From positions 11,966,001-12,030,000 of the forward strand of contig OZ199838.1 of NCBI GenBank assembly GCA_964304625.1: a stretch of DNA of 64,000 nt. The letters run 5' to 3'. The DNA comes from Kudoa neothunni. Lineage: Eukaryota; Cnidaria. The position numbers and the translations under genes were made by a program. Below the pieces are notes generated by a model. That model was not told the DNA's origin. It worked only from the letters and a program-made list of their open reading frames with translations, and ran no database searches. Shown in pieces: positions 52,561 to 64,000 of the stretch (position 1 is its first letter; every line of letters begins with the position of its first letter).

Positions 52561-54793
52561 AGAAGTGTGCTCTACTTATTGTCAAGTTTAGATTGACTGC
52601 CTACGTATGATTCTGATAGTACATTTTCTGCGTGTCGGAACCAATAAGCGTTCTTCAAATCACATATTCTATATTTCACTAATTACAGTATTAATATCAG
52701 TTTTATTAACTTTATACATTATATTTGTTGTATTAATTAATTATTTTACACTATTTTTTAAAACATTTTAATTGATTGACCTTCCGAGCGCTTTGGGGCC
52801 ATAAAGACCCCAGAGCATATTGTAATGTATTTGTAATGTATTATTTTTAGTCAAAGATGTCTGGTGTTACCTTTATTCCCCCAAAAATAAATGCTTAATA
52901 TAATGCGAGAAAAAAAGTTTTTAATTATCTAAATTAATAATAAGATATGCGTACTTTTAACACGTATTGCTTTTGGGATGATATATGACCCTATTTTTTC
53001 CATTAAATAATGCGGAAAAATTTTTGGTACCACAATCCAAAGTTATATGGAATTCGATTGATAGAATAAAGAGGAAATGAGAAAAAACCTTGTTCAAATA
53101 CCTACGATTGACAGCGAAGCGGATTGGATTAGTTTCGAAAAATGGATGGTTTGGGCGAAGAATATTCCACAGATTTTAGGAATGACTCCTGATAAATTTT
53201 CAATTCTACTCAATATAATGATCCTAAGTCAAATTCATCAGGCTCTAATTCTGATAAATTGTCGTTAATTGAATTTTAAATTACGACAAATATAATGCAG
53301 TACGGAATGCAGAGAAGTCCAAATCGTATAGGACAGTGTTTCCAAATATAAAGATTAAGACCCACCGATGAGAGGCAGAGAAATTTTCGAATGCTTAATG
53401 AACAGCTTTAACGGGACGTCGATAATCCTGATCATTGATGTTACATGGATAATGGTGAAACTAGTGGACAGTAAACTACACATTGAAATTAGTACATCTA
53501 TTTTTGATATCGATTATTTTTAAATTACAATTATTATCACAAAACAATATCAAACGCAACGAATGATTATATAAAAATAAATAATAACATGGTCTTTAGC
53601 CCAAAAGAAATGAAATGGTTTTGATCCCAATCCTGCCTCATTTATAGTTGTGATCTCCCCCGTTTTTGATTTAACCTAATGTAGTATTGATCATATTCTA
53701 TCTAAATTATTTATTTTCGGTTTATAAGCCTCGTATACATTAAAGTCTTGCATGATGTGGGTGGGATTATCACGAGTTTCATTTCGTTCTGTTTTTGACG
53801 AAATGAAGAATTAAAGAGTTAATTTTTAAGGTCAATCGATAAACTACTTTAGATCTGATCGAATAAATTTTAAATTTGATGTTAAAATTATAAAAAATGA
53901 CAATGATGTTGTTACTTGATTATTTTGGGTTGATCACCCAATGCACTTTACTCTTCAATTTTGTTGAAAAATTGTGCTAATAGAGTCAATAAATAAACTT
54001 TTGAACTAACGGTGATAGTAAATTCAACTATTCTGTCTATATTCCACAATTTTTATTCTTATTAATACACGCTTGTATTTTACTGCTGCTAACGATCCTA
54101 TTTGAGAATTTAGCATCGATTATGCATGAATTTTGTATGAAAAAATTCAAGCAAACATTGATGGCTTCTTTAAGCAAATTTTAGAATACTTTCCTATTTT
54201 AAATGTAAAATTATGTATCGTTGTTACGGTTGAGAACATAAAGTAAGGGAATTTTTAAGAATTGTCTCTTCAAATATCCATTTTTTACCTGTAAACTCTG
54301 TGTAATACAAATATTTCGAAATTATTTAGCACAAAATAATACGAAATTAAATCATCAAAATGTTAACAAATATTAGAGTTATCATTCCCACCGAGAGTGG
54401 AAGCAATCGGACGACCTAAAGAATCAAGACTAACACTCATTGCTTTTTCTAGAAAAAACCCATGAACAAATAATATGCTATCTATTTAAAATACTAACTG
54501 TTTATTTAAAAAAAGTTTTATTTGAACACAAAAATTGTATCACAATCGGTCTAATACAATTTTTCTAACTCATGCGCTTAAGAATTTCCATAAACTAATA
54601 ATTTACTTCCTTGCTATTTTAAACTTTTAAATTGTACAAATATACCGCCCATTTAAAATAAGTGAGCAGTTTCCACAAACTTATAAACGTTTCATGGCGC
54701 ACGTTCATATTAATAGAAGTCAAAATTGTTTATTTCATTTGGGTATTATCCTTATTAACTAATTTTACGAAAACAATTTGCATATTAATTTTA
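52561..54793. other. Intergenic with a solo piggyBac-like terminus and a dispersed repeat
   Basis: At 52768-52811 a TTAA is followed by ACCTTCCGAGCG and a GGGGCC...GACCCC dyad resembling the right end of piggyBac element 2 (ACCTCCGAGCATG). No transposase is adjacent. The short open frame at 53077-53268 has no recognisable domain. Dispersed repeat copy B covers about 53520-53890. Confidence 0.5.
53520..53890 (-). repeat. Dispersed repeat, copy B (inverted relative to copy A)
   Basis: The reverse complement matches 32720-33080 with shared blocks in the same order (see copy A). The two copies are about 20.5 kb apart and in opposite orientation, which fits independent insertions of a mobile repeat rather than local duplication. 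Confidence 0.7.
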
Positions 54794-54797
54794 TTAA

Positions 54798-56005
54798 CCC
54801 TCGCGGGACGGTGTGGGGTTCATGCGGACCCCAATTTTTGTATTTTTGTGTTTTTTCTTCGCTTTATAAATGAAAAAATGTTCTAATCCCATGAATTCCA
54901 AAAGAAGGTATCAAGTTTTTTTATGTTGCTTTTAAAGTTTTTTTATATTTAAAATTAATCGAAATAAACTTATTTCATTTGTGCATGATTTGGATAAAGG
55001 GGTTATTCAGTTAGCTTTTTAATTGAGATTAATATATAAAATAAAATAATTAATGAAACTTCATTAAACATGTGCTTTAATTATATTTTAAATCAAAATG
55101 CTTGTATTTCTATCATTTTATATCATCGTCCGACAAGTACCGATATATATACATAGATTATTGAAGGATTGGAGGCTTAAATTAAAATCCAAGTTGTTTG
55201 TGTACAATATAAGTAAATTATTAGTTATTGTTTTTTTTATTAATAAATGTTGCGGTGACCAATATTTACTGCATATAATAATTTCAATTCTGAAATATTC
55301 ACCACCGTTTATGATTTTATTTATTATATTTTTTAATTTTAAAATCACATAGAAATAAAAATGTCTTCTAAGTGAAAAAATACCCAGATAAAATAAATGT
55401 ACTATGTAGATACGGATATTAATTTTCGAGGACTTTACATGCATCGATGATTAATTTAAGCTTACAAGTTTAGATTTAAGTTTTTTATTTTATAGCGAAT
55501 AAGTAATTCTGTCATTGGTATGTAAAATAAAATCAATGCAATATTCTATTATGTGATTTCTGTGTTTATTAACAAATAACAATTTTGTTATAATTATAAT
55601 CCTCCACGCTATAAGAAGATTAACGAGAGTTACTCGGAAAACGCGGCTTGACGTGGCTAGGTGGTCCTTTGAATATTCTTGAATACAAACAATGCTACTG
55701 AATGTCTTAATCATTGTCATTGAAAAGCTATTTATACTGCCTATCGGTACCGTGCGAGAGTGTCACGGTAGTTTTGTGAAGCTTTGCCTTCAATAGAAAA
55801 TTCTGCTTATTTACCCATTTTTTACAAAAATATATAGGCAATTTTAACCAAATAATAATTGTTTCCGTATCTTTATAATATATTAATCACATAAAATGGT
55901 AGTTATTATAAAAATTGCGCTTACATAATGAAATAACCGCTGGGGTCCGCGCGGACCCCACACCGAAACACATACGTACATTTTCCGAACACCGTCCTGT
56001 AAGGG
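54798..56005. mobile_element. Non-autonomous piggyBac-type element with TTAA duplication
   Basis: TTAA at 54794-54797 and 56006-56009 flank the 1,208-bp element. The left end CCCTCGCGGGACGGTGT and inverted right end CCCTTACAGGACGGTGT match at 13 of 17 positions. Subterminal palindromes lie at both ends: TGGGGTTC-ATGC-GGACCCCA at 54814-54833 and a perfect 20-bp palindrome, TGGGGTCCGCGCGGACCCCA, at 55941-55960. The interior is AT-rich without transposase. Confidence 0.85.
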
Positions 56006-56284
56006 TTAAGCATTAAAAAGGCGAACTAAAACTATTTTTTAACACAAAACTCCTTACAATAATGTCGTATTTTTCAATGATATATTTTTCTTTAAAATTG
56101 TTGATTATGTTAGACCAAAAATCATTATTACAAATATAAATTTCAAATTTTATGTGAGTTTGTAGATTTGGAGTTATTCTCTCCCGTAGCAATAGACAAC
56201 CCGCATAAGCGGATTGTATGGATCCGTAGCAATAGCCACTGCCTATTTTTAATGATTACACCACAAATAGGCGTAATTTTTTGA

Positions 56285-56510
56285 AGCAGATGGTCGAAGA
56301 ACTTTACAATCCCTTATTGACAAAAAATTCGCCCGAAAATAAAGTCATCAAGAAAACATCTAAGAAAATCTTCTCTTCCTAAAAGAATCCACTTATGATC
56401 TCCAAACTGTCTAGATGTAAGTACTGTGAGCGAACTAAAGATAAAAAAACAAATAAATGATGCCAGAGATGCTACAGATATTGTTTGGCATGTGAAAAAG
56501 TAATAATAAA
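56285..56510 (+). pseudogene. piggyBac transposase C-terminal fragment (element 6)
   Basis: Plus-strand sequence just beyond the non-autonomous element encodes a cysteine-rich ribbon typical of piggyBac C-termini (RCKYCERTKDKKTNK, stop, CQRCYRYCLACE), preceded by a plausible linker (LKQMVEELYNPLL). Stops at about 56385 and 56458 interrupt it. Nothing of the catalytic core remains. Confidence 0.6.
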
Positions 56511-58366
56511 AGCAAGTTTCACAGCAAAATAACATTAATATTTGAAATTATTATAATATTGAATCAGATTATTTAGATATTTATCCCATATAAAATTTAG
56601 AATAGTAATATAATTTTATAGGATTAATTTGATATTTTCTTTTTAAATGGATATTTATTGGAATTGTATGCATTTCGTTGATAAAAATATTTCAAGTTGC
56701 ATTTAGTAGACCCTGTTTGTTGAATATTATATAGTTACTACGTACTTTTTAATTACATCGTTAATAATAGCCCTATTTAATATCATAAAACGTAATCACG
56801 TGATTGTGGCCTCACTTTTCTCGAGAAAGAGATATTTGGCAATAGAGAAGTGATAAGACGTCTTTTACAAACACGTTTTTCACATCTACTATATTTATTT
56901 GAATTAGATTTGTGGGCATTTACATAAAAAACAATTATACATGAATTTATCCCTCTTATCTGTGTTTTTAATCTTCTATTAAAAACTAAATATTATTTTA
57001 AAATAAATAAGTTAATGTAATATGATAGATTTATATAAACTTTTAAAAGTGTATCAATGTACAAATTTTTAAGCTAATTATGCTCATAAAATAAAAATAT
57101 TTTTCTATATAAAATCTACGTTATATTTTAGTGTTGTGTTCAGTATATAAGCAAACGAGAGTGTTATTAAATTAATAATGAACTGCAAACTAAATATATA
57201 TAACTCAAAGTTAAATAATAAATTATGAAAATGACTTAAATTTTGAATTTGAAACTAAGTCATTACAGCTACTTCTGGGCATATTTATGTGAATGCTTAA
57301 TGTTTATCACATAATATATTAAATGACAGTTATGTTTTATAAAATAATATTTATATGAAACTTTTACGCAATGGTATATTGGATATTTTCGATAAATACG
57401 TTAATATCAAAAAATAGCTAATTATAGTAAATTCATGCTGATACAATTGCCTGGAGATTTTATTGAAATCTTATCACCGGCCTAAATTTAAGATATGCTG
57501 CTATAACCAATCATGAAAGTCCCCTTTAATTATAGTGTGTACGCATTTTTTCATTTTCGTGTTCACTTTTAAGGAATAGAACTATTCTATTTGCAAAGTT
57601 TTTTTAATTAAACCTAAACTTTGATAAAAACCGTTAGCTATACTACAGCAAAGCACACTTAAGTTGAGTTTGTTTAAGTTAAAATACAGTTCAACAATAA
57701 TTATTCCAAGACTTCATAATAATTTATTTCAGTAATAAACTCATTGAACTCCGTAGTAAATATTTTTTGAGCGAGATTGTTCACGTGGGAATATTTTTAA
57801 AAAAATTATTTATTCGAATTATCGTTTAGTATTGGTTGAATTTAATCCGGATTTATTAACCATATTCTAACAAAATTTTCCCTGATATGCCACCATTTTT
57901 GGTTTTTCAAGAAAAGAAAAATTTCTTTTTCTTGTATGTATAAATCGGAAGATTGACATAGTCCTAAAGAGGATGAACTTTATAAACATAACAGGTTCCA
58001 AAGTTCGAACGTAACTTAATCGGAAGAAAAATCAATCCGGATTAAATATATTTGATGAAAACAAAAGGTGGGATTAAAATTAAAGTCTGAATCGTTTCAA
58101 TGCTAGAACTTAAGCAAACGCTCAAAATAACAATTCACAGTACATACAATCGTGATGCATTTCGTCAATAAGCTCATTTTGTAAAAAATGACTTGAACTA
58201 AGTAACTGATGAGTTTTCTACAAATACTCATAATTTACGGTTATATGCGACACATTACGCAAATGCAACGATTGTATGGAATTTATTAGCCGCTAATAAA
58301 AGTAGGCGATTCAACAAAAAATTATTAATAAAAACTCTACAACATTACATTTAAATAATCAATGGA
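56511..58366. other. Intergenic, nothing supportable
   Basis: AT-rich. No coding, RNA or transposon-end signal that I can defend. Confidence 0.5.
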
Positions 58367-58781
58367 TTACTCCTTCCAACGATGTCCACATTCACAACAC
58401 TTGTAGAATGTTGTCATGGGCTCGTCAGCTGAGCGTGTTTGAATCTGCATGAAATACGCTCTATTGTGTTCGCAGTTAGGGCATTTTTCTAAATATTTTT
58501 ATTGGTAAATAGAACACATCCATATTCTATACCTTCAGTAGAATCAACATTCTTCCAAGCATCTGCTCCACCAAGCACATCATCTATTTGTTTTAATTTG
58601 GGGTATCTTTTATTTCCAATCTAAAACATCATTCGATTAGATTATCGTAATTGAGTATGGATACTTTGTGTTTGATGGGATGATTGTAGTTACATGTGTG
58701 GCAGGTGAAATAATAGATATTATCCAAACTGGTCTCTTCTACAACCAATATATTTGAACAATTAGGGCAGAACAACAACAT
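58367..58781 (-). CDS. POLR3K: POLR3K (RPC10/Rpc11), small zinc-ribbon subunit of RNA polymerase III
   Basis: A complete three-exon gene encoding 108 residues, exactly the human length. Exons on the minus strand are 58781-58665, 58620-58533 and 58488-58367; both introns are 44 nt and all phases agree. The N-terminal zinc ribbon starts MLLFCPNC with a second pair CHTC. The linker [20 protein letters not shown] is near-identical to the family. The C-terminal TFIIS-like ribbon CPNC...CCECGH carries the hairpin [12 protein letters not shown], whose acidic residues promote RNA cleavage by Pol III during termination and backtracking. Start and stop are unambiguous. It is the best-conserved gene of the window and a good phylogenetic marker. 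Confidence 0.98.
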
Positions 58782-59685
58782 CTTTGTATTTCACTAATTT
58801 TTGGAACTAAAGTAAGGGGAACAGAGGCGGAACAGAACTAGTAAAACTCCGGTTGCGCGCGCAATTACGTATTTGAATGTTTTCTGTCTTTGTTTTTATT
58901 TGAATTGTTTATTTTTATGGGATGAAATATCATTTTATGAGCTATGTAAATTTGGTTCGTATTCTTATAATAAAATGACTATAGATTTGTGGGTTTTTTA
59001 ACATGCTTAAAAGGGCAACTTATTTTTTCACTTGGAATAAGTTTAAAAAATAATGGGTTTCAATTTTTCGTTTAATAAATATAATAGTTAACTTATTTTA
59101 CGGGATTACCTGAGATCGTGGCAAGAGAACGAAAAATCTATAACGTCCAATTTTACACATTTATTTGCGCGCGAATATAACAATATACATAGCTATTTAA
59201 TATAATTGAATTACTTTAATTGAAGACATAAAGTATCTTACTTAAAATGAAAGTAATTAGTTATTTTGACCCAGGAAAAATTTGTCGAAATAATAAGAAA
59301 TATTTTTCTCCGGTATCACAAGAATAATTCTTTTTTTAAATATTAAACAATTTTGAATTAAACTTAATAGATTAAAGAAGTATGAACAGTAAATTGTGCT
59401 TTTCAGTCATTTTAAAAATTTTAATTTCGTTGTAAAACTCGTTAATGCCTAATGTTCATTTAAAATTTAAATAAACAAGTAAAAAGTTGCGCCATCATGA
59501 CACTCTATTTTGAACATTTTCCCTAACGCACTTTAAAAACGTTATCGCGATTTTAATCTATTACGAAAAATTTAATATAATTTTAATGAATTTCCAAACT
59601 AGAATATTCATCCAAAAATTTGAAGGAGAGGCTATTTTACAGAATATGTGACGGAGTTCGGCATTTTCCGTAAACTGTCGAATAA
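58782..59685. other. Intergenic / promoter side of POLR3K
   Basis: No second gene recognised. It includes the upstream region of POLR3K, with no motif I can assign. Confidence 0.5.
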
Positions 59686-60571
59686 TTGCTTGGGATGGAA
59701 AGTTTTGGGAAATTATTCGCCTTAGAGGATATCGACGATATAGCAGTTTTTGATTTTGCATATTTTCTTGAAGATAATGCATATATAATTAAGGTTTTGC
59801 AGAATCTTGGACTCCTACAAAACTACATGAAATGTTCGTGTAGCACAGTAATGAAGATATCAACAAGAAAGGACATCGATGAGGGCCACCAATTTAGATG
59901 TATAGATTGAAGAAAACGATGCTCAGTAAGAAAAAAATAATATTTTCCAATTATCCAAACGTCCTCTGTGGAAAAGTTTCCTTTTTATGGTTTACGTCAT
60001 TCATAATCCAACGGTTATTTACGAAATACTACAGTTTTATTTCAAAATAAAGTCGTATACTACCATTTTTGAATGTAAGAGTATTCTTCAGGATTTAATG
60101 GCTTCACAACTTGATGAAGAATCCGAAAAAATCAGGGGAGTAGGAGTTGTTGTACAGATCGATATAACTGTTAATTCAAAAAGAAAATACAATGTAGTTA
60201 GATTTTTGAAGAACCAACAATATTGGATGACAGGGGGGATAGATGAAGATGAAAACTGCTTCTTAAAAATTTCTCGCCTTAGAAATCAGTGTTCTCGAGG
60301 GAATAATCACCGAAAATGTTGAAGACGGTTCCACGATATGGACAGCTGGTTGGGCTGGGTATAATCTACTGACAGATTTAGGATTTGTTCATGGGGAAGT
60401 GATCCATAAGGGAGATTTGTCTCGAACGAAGGCGTCCATATTAATCGAATCGAAGCTACGTGGTGAACCTTCAAATGCAAATACAGAAACGCGACCAACA
60501 AATGTTCGGAAAGCTTTCCCGGATATATATCCGATTCTTTGTTTAGGCGTAAATATAAAAATAAAGAATTG
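59686..60571 (+). pseudogene. Merlin (ISXO2-like) transposase relic, copy 3
   Basis: 59686-59910 encodes a Merlin-like N-terminus (MESFGKLFALEDIDDIAVFDF). 59987-60322 contains KIRGVGVVVQIDITVNSKRK, where the family has the GGxxxVEIDE block, then GGIDEDENCFLKI. After a frame change near 60295 the sequence continues ITENVEDGSTIWTAGWAGYN and ends at a stop at 60569-60571. The second catalytic position, normally SDGW, reads TAGW, so the aspartate is lost; the first (ID) is retained. It is dead but recognisable, and its diverged wording suggests a lineage separate from copies 1 and 2. Confidence 0.8.
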
Positions 60572-63500
60572 AGCACGCTGTGTAAATATATAATGGATTT
60601 ATATTCAATTTATTATTGTGTCCGATTTTCCCCTAAAAGTTATGTTTTCGTACCGAAATTAGTCATATATACTATAAAATAGCCCATTGATAATTACCAA
60701 CAATTACGATTTTTGTAATTTAAAGTTATTCATATTATACTTTGGAATTGAAATATTTCGTAAGAAATTTTCAGAAACTTACTTCTATGCGTTGGTGATA
60801 CTTGGATCACAAAAAATTTGATGTAATCTGAAATATAAATGTAATTTTTTTAACTAACTTTATTATACTGATATTTATAGCTTAGGCTTCTATTGGAGTA
60901 TAATATGTTATGTTTAAAATAAATATGAAATAATTCTATCATAGTCATTGTTTATATATTTCATGTTTACTTAATGAGTATTATTAAATTTTCATAACTT
61001 CAGTTAAAATTAGAGTGTATTAAGTATAAAGCCTATTGTTTCAATCGTAGCTTACAATAATATCCCAATCACAAAATTTTTATATTTAAAAAATCTATTT
61101 AATTCCTTATTAAGTTTTATTAATTGGAAGCCTTTTTAAACGAATCCATATACTTACATTTTTTATTGTACCAAAAATGTTAGAAAAGCTACCAACAGGT
61201 ATTTAAATTCTCAAAGAAAACCCTTAGTCAACAATACGGCCCTCCAAGCTTCGGTAATGAGCCAATGTGGCCCGCACCCCTAAATGTTGTGCTCATCGCT
61301 GCTTTAGTAGATGAGTAGTAATTAAAAATCCTCATTTAATTTCTTTAGCGTCTTCGTTCTAGCTTTATTGAACAAAAGTGAATATCGACTAATTAATATG
61401 CAAGATTCTGAATGTAATGCGTAAGAATCGATAAGATACATGTTTCATGGTTTCATTGATTCCTATGCATCTACTAGTTTTAAATTCTTAATTATTTAAA
61501 CATATTAATTGAATTGATTAACTCTAATTTTTAATCGGTTTGAGTTTAATTGATTTTATATTAGAAATTTAAAATGGTGGGGCAATAGTCACCGTTTGTT
61601 AGATATTTTCTAGCGACATCAAAATATTTTACAAAATTATGTACTTATCTTCAAATGATGCTTAGTAAGTAAAAAAATTTAAAACTCGTCAAATGAACAC
61701 CTTTATAGCATCTACACAACCTGAATATGATCAAATAATAAACTATGAATTTTATGCTTGAAAAGAGTTGTAATGCTAAATTACAACCAAAAATCTAACC
61801 AACTTCACGATTTTTTTAACTATACAGGAGACAATGGATGGTTCGTAAACCCATTGGAGCCTAAAAACTAAAGTGCGGTAGGTAACCAATTTCACGCACT
61901 ATTAAAAACCCAATTTAGTTAGAATCTTGAGAGGTTATTGTTTATGAAATGTGTTTCTTATAATATTTCAATCAAAAAATTTTTTAATTATTTTAAAAAG
62001 TTGCTAAATAATGTAACTAAAAGTCACGTGATTGGTCGATTAGCGCATTTTGTTCGGATACTTCTTGTACATTATTTAGTTAAGTCAATATTTAATTCAA
62101 AAAACTCCTATAACTATACCTCTTGACAAAAAGTACAATATTACTTATTATGAAAATCTACAATCTAATGGCCCAAAAACTGTCACTGTATCACTTTTTT
62201 AAAATACCTATTATCTCGACCCCTATTGGCATCCTAGAGATGAAAAATGAAATAATCAGAACCTATAACGTTTTTAGAATCTAAAAATATAAATTATTTG
62301 CATGCAAGACAATTCCATTCTGTTAATGAAGATGTATATGGGTGGATTGGGTGGACACGAAGCAAAAAGATTGTAGTGAGCGTTGTCACGATAATCGTCA
62401 AGAGAAATTAATTGGCCAAAAAAAGGTTTACCTTCATGTGCAATTCGTGGAGGGTTTCGTTGTTTTAAAAAAAGGTCTAACATTGAAAAATCAAATTTTA
62501 TTAATTAATCTGTTGATGCTACTCCTGAAACTACTTCAGAGTGGATCAATCAAATCAGGACATTATTTAAAAGATAGTCTGTAAATTTTATTTACAACGT
62601 ATACGAAACTGCCTTATTCCACCGATAGCAACAAGGGGAGTATTTCATAGGTAGTTAAAAAATATTTTTGCATTGTTAACGCGTTTCTCGAATTTTAATT
62701 ATCTTTTTTAAAATTAATATATAGTTAATTAGCCTTTATAAACCCAATTTAACCATTATTAAATGCCATTTTTTTGAACGATTGCGCACGCCTGCGAGTG
62801 AAATTGGACGTACTTTTTTGTTGGTCCCGAGGGGATTACGTGAAATTGATTCCTTAATGTGTACCAGCGCTTCCCGATTCATTTTAATTCCCGCATCCCC
62901 AAATATTATATGAGGACAATTCTGCACCCATCCCCCGAAAAGAGATTTAAAAATGGATTTATTTTTATGCGGAAGAAATATTTTTACTAAACTTACATTA
63001 AACAGAAAAATTCCGTAGACTTTAAAAAACAGGCGCGAACATATAAATACAAATGATAATAAATTAAATGTTTTCACTTTGTTTCCGGCCCTTTTGAGCA
63101 GTAACTAAGTTTCAAAAAGGCTATTTATCAGTTAAAGATATACTTAAATCATAATTTATGGATTTTGTAGTTTTTTCGTTTATTTTAAATTTAAAAATTA
63201 AATGAGAAAAATAAAAATGTGTCCCGATCTCGAATGAAAAGTTTTAATTTATATAATTTTTGGATGTAAATTGATTCTAATTTGAAGTATTAAAATTTAA
63301 AATAAGTTATCAACATGAATGAATAATTTAATCTTGACGCTAATTAAGGTTTTATCATTACCTGCCTTAAAATTTACTTAAAAAAATAAATAATAAAATT
63401 TTTAATAATTCGGCTCATTTTGGAACACCTAACGAATCATTTATCTTTTCTATTAAAACTTAAATAATTCATAATTTTCTATGTTGGGATATTTGAGATT

Positions 63501-64000
63501 TTAACTAAATAATTTATTGAGGAATAAAAATGAAATAAAATGAATTTTCAGTAAAATTCATCAAATAACTATTTGTTATCAGATTTATTTCAGCTTTGAT
63601 CTCATACGAGTCGCACATGATATATTTTCGAGAGAGATTCTGATTACTTACAATTGGTATAATATGTACAAAGCATGCACGGCTGTAAAATTTTGTCTTT
63701 GACTCAAAATGTAAGTCTCGGGAAGTCCTGCTGCTTACTAAATCTCGCTACAGAAATCAGTTTCCTGTTTTGCATTCAAATACATATTCATTATTTTTTT
63801 ATACTTTATAACTGCATTTCGAAAAAAAGTTTAATTCGGCGCTCAAAGCTTATGAAAATCAAGAATTTGTCCCGCAAATTAAAAACTTTGATGATCCCTG
63901 ACAAATATAATCAAAACACGCGCGCGTTACCAAAAATCGATTAACCGAAACTTTGGCATTCGAATAATAAATTATAGGTTAAAAATTATTGGATAATTGG
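60572..64000. other. Terminal AT-rich region, no supportable gene
   Basis: Only short frames without recognisable domains, for example on the minus strand at 62736-63077. A GC-richer patch at about 61230-61305 (GGCCCTCC...GTGGCCCGCACCCC...ATCGCTG) resembles a decayed hAT end, but no partner terminus or duplication was found. Confidence 0.45.

Noticed and set aside
53077-53268. A 63-codon frame with a Gag-like flavour
   Set aside because: Too short, no zinc knuckle, protease or reverse transcriptase nearby, and no LTRs seen.
56171-56240. A repeated CCGTAGCAATAG motif about 45 bp apart
   Set aside because: Only two short copies, with no terminus, array or coding association.
62736-63077. A 113-codon minus-strand frame
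   Set aside because: No recognisable domain, no splice context, and composition not distinct from the surrounding intergenic DNA.
1-64000. CRISPR arrays, bacterial operons or toxin-antitoxin pairs
   Set aside because: No regularly spaced repeats or prokaryotic gene organisation. Spliced animal genes show this is a eukaryotic nuclear locus.

Overview
This AT-rich window comes from a nuclear genome, almost certainly that of a fast-evolving animal. The evidence is a set of spliced, deeply conserved metazoan genes (an integrin beta-like receptor, RICTOR, a SorLA/SORL1-like receptor, NUBP2, a Ras-family GTPase and POLR3K), a eukaryotic tRNA-Arg with internal A and B boxes, and transposons of the piggyBac, Merlin and hAT superfamilies. 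Exons are small. Most introns I could phase are only about 33-66 nt; the exceptions are a few longer ones, some of them containing transposon DNA. High AT content, strong divergence and compact introns would fit a reduced or parasitic animal such as a myxozoan, but that placement is inference and no single marker proves it.

Layout: 1-704 holds a broken PrimPol-like primase fragment (minus). 2492-3054 may be a hAT-like insertion. 3725-4590 is a decayed Merlin transposase (minus). 6534-9329 is an integrin beta-like gene (plus). 10282-12678 is a piggyBac element with TTAA flanks. 13585-13657 is tRNA-Arg(TCG). 16069-20254 holds two piggyBac relics lying head to tail (minus). 20690-21903 is a second Merlin relic (plus). 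22655-30109 is RICTOR (plus). 30819-31690 is a piggyBac relic. 33564-34811 is NUBP2 (minus). 35047-35882 is a Ras-like GTPase (minus). 36775-38297 is a hAT element. 39866-52560 is the SORL1-like receptor (plus), with a piggyBac remnant inside one intron. 54798-56005 is a non-autonomous piggyBac element, followed by another piggyBac fragment. 58367-58781 is POLR3K (minus). 59686-60571 is a third Merlin relic. The last 3.4 kb shows no gene I can support.

The host genes are functionally unrelated housekeeping, signalling and receptor genes (mTORC2, cytosolic Fe-S assembly, Pol III, sorting, adhesion). No operon-like or defence-system logic is visible. The most unusual items are an integrin beta that lacks the MIDAS serines and any NPxY cytoplasmic tail, a 14-nt micro-exon in RICTOR, a streamlined SorLA, and a palindromic GGGGTCC/GGACCCC motif recurring just inside piggyBac-family ends.
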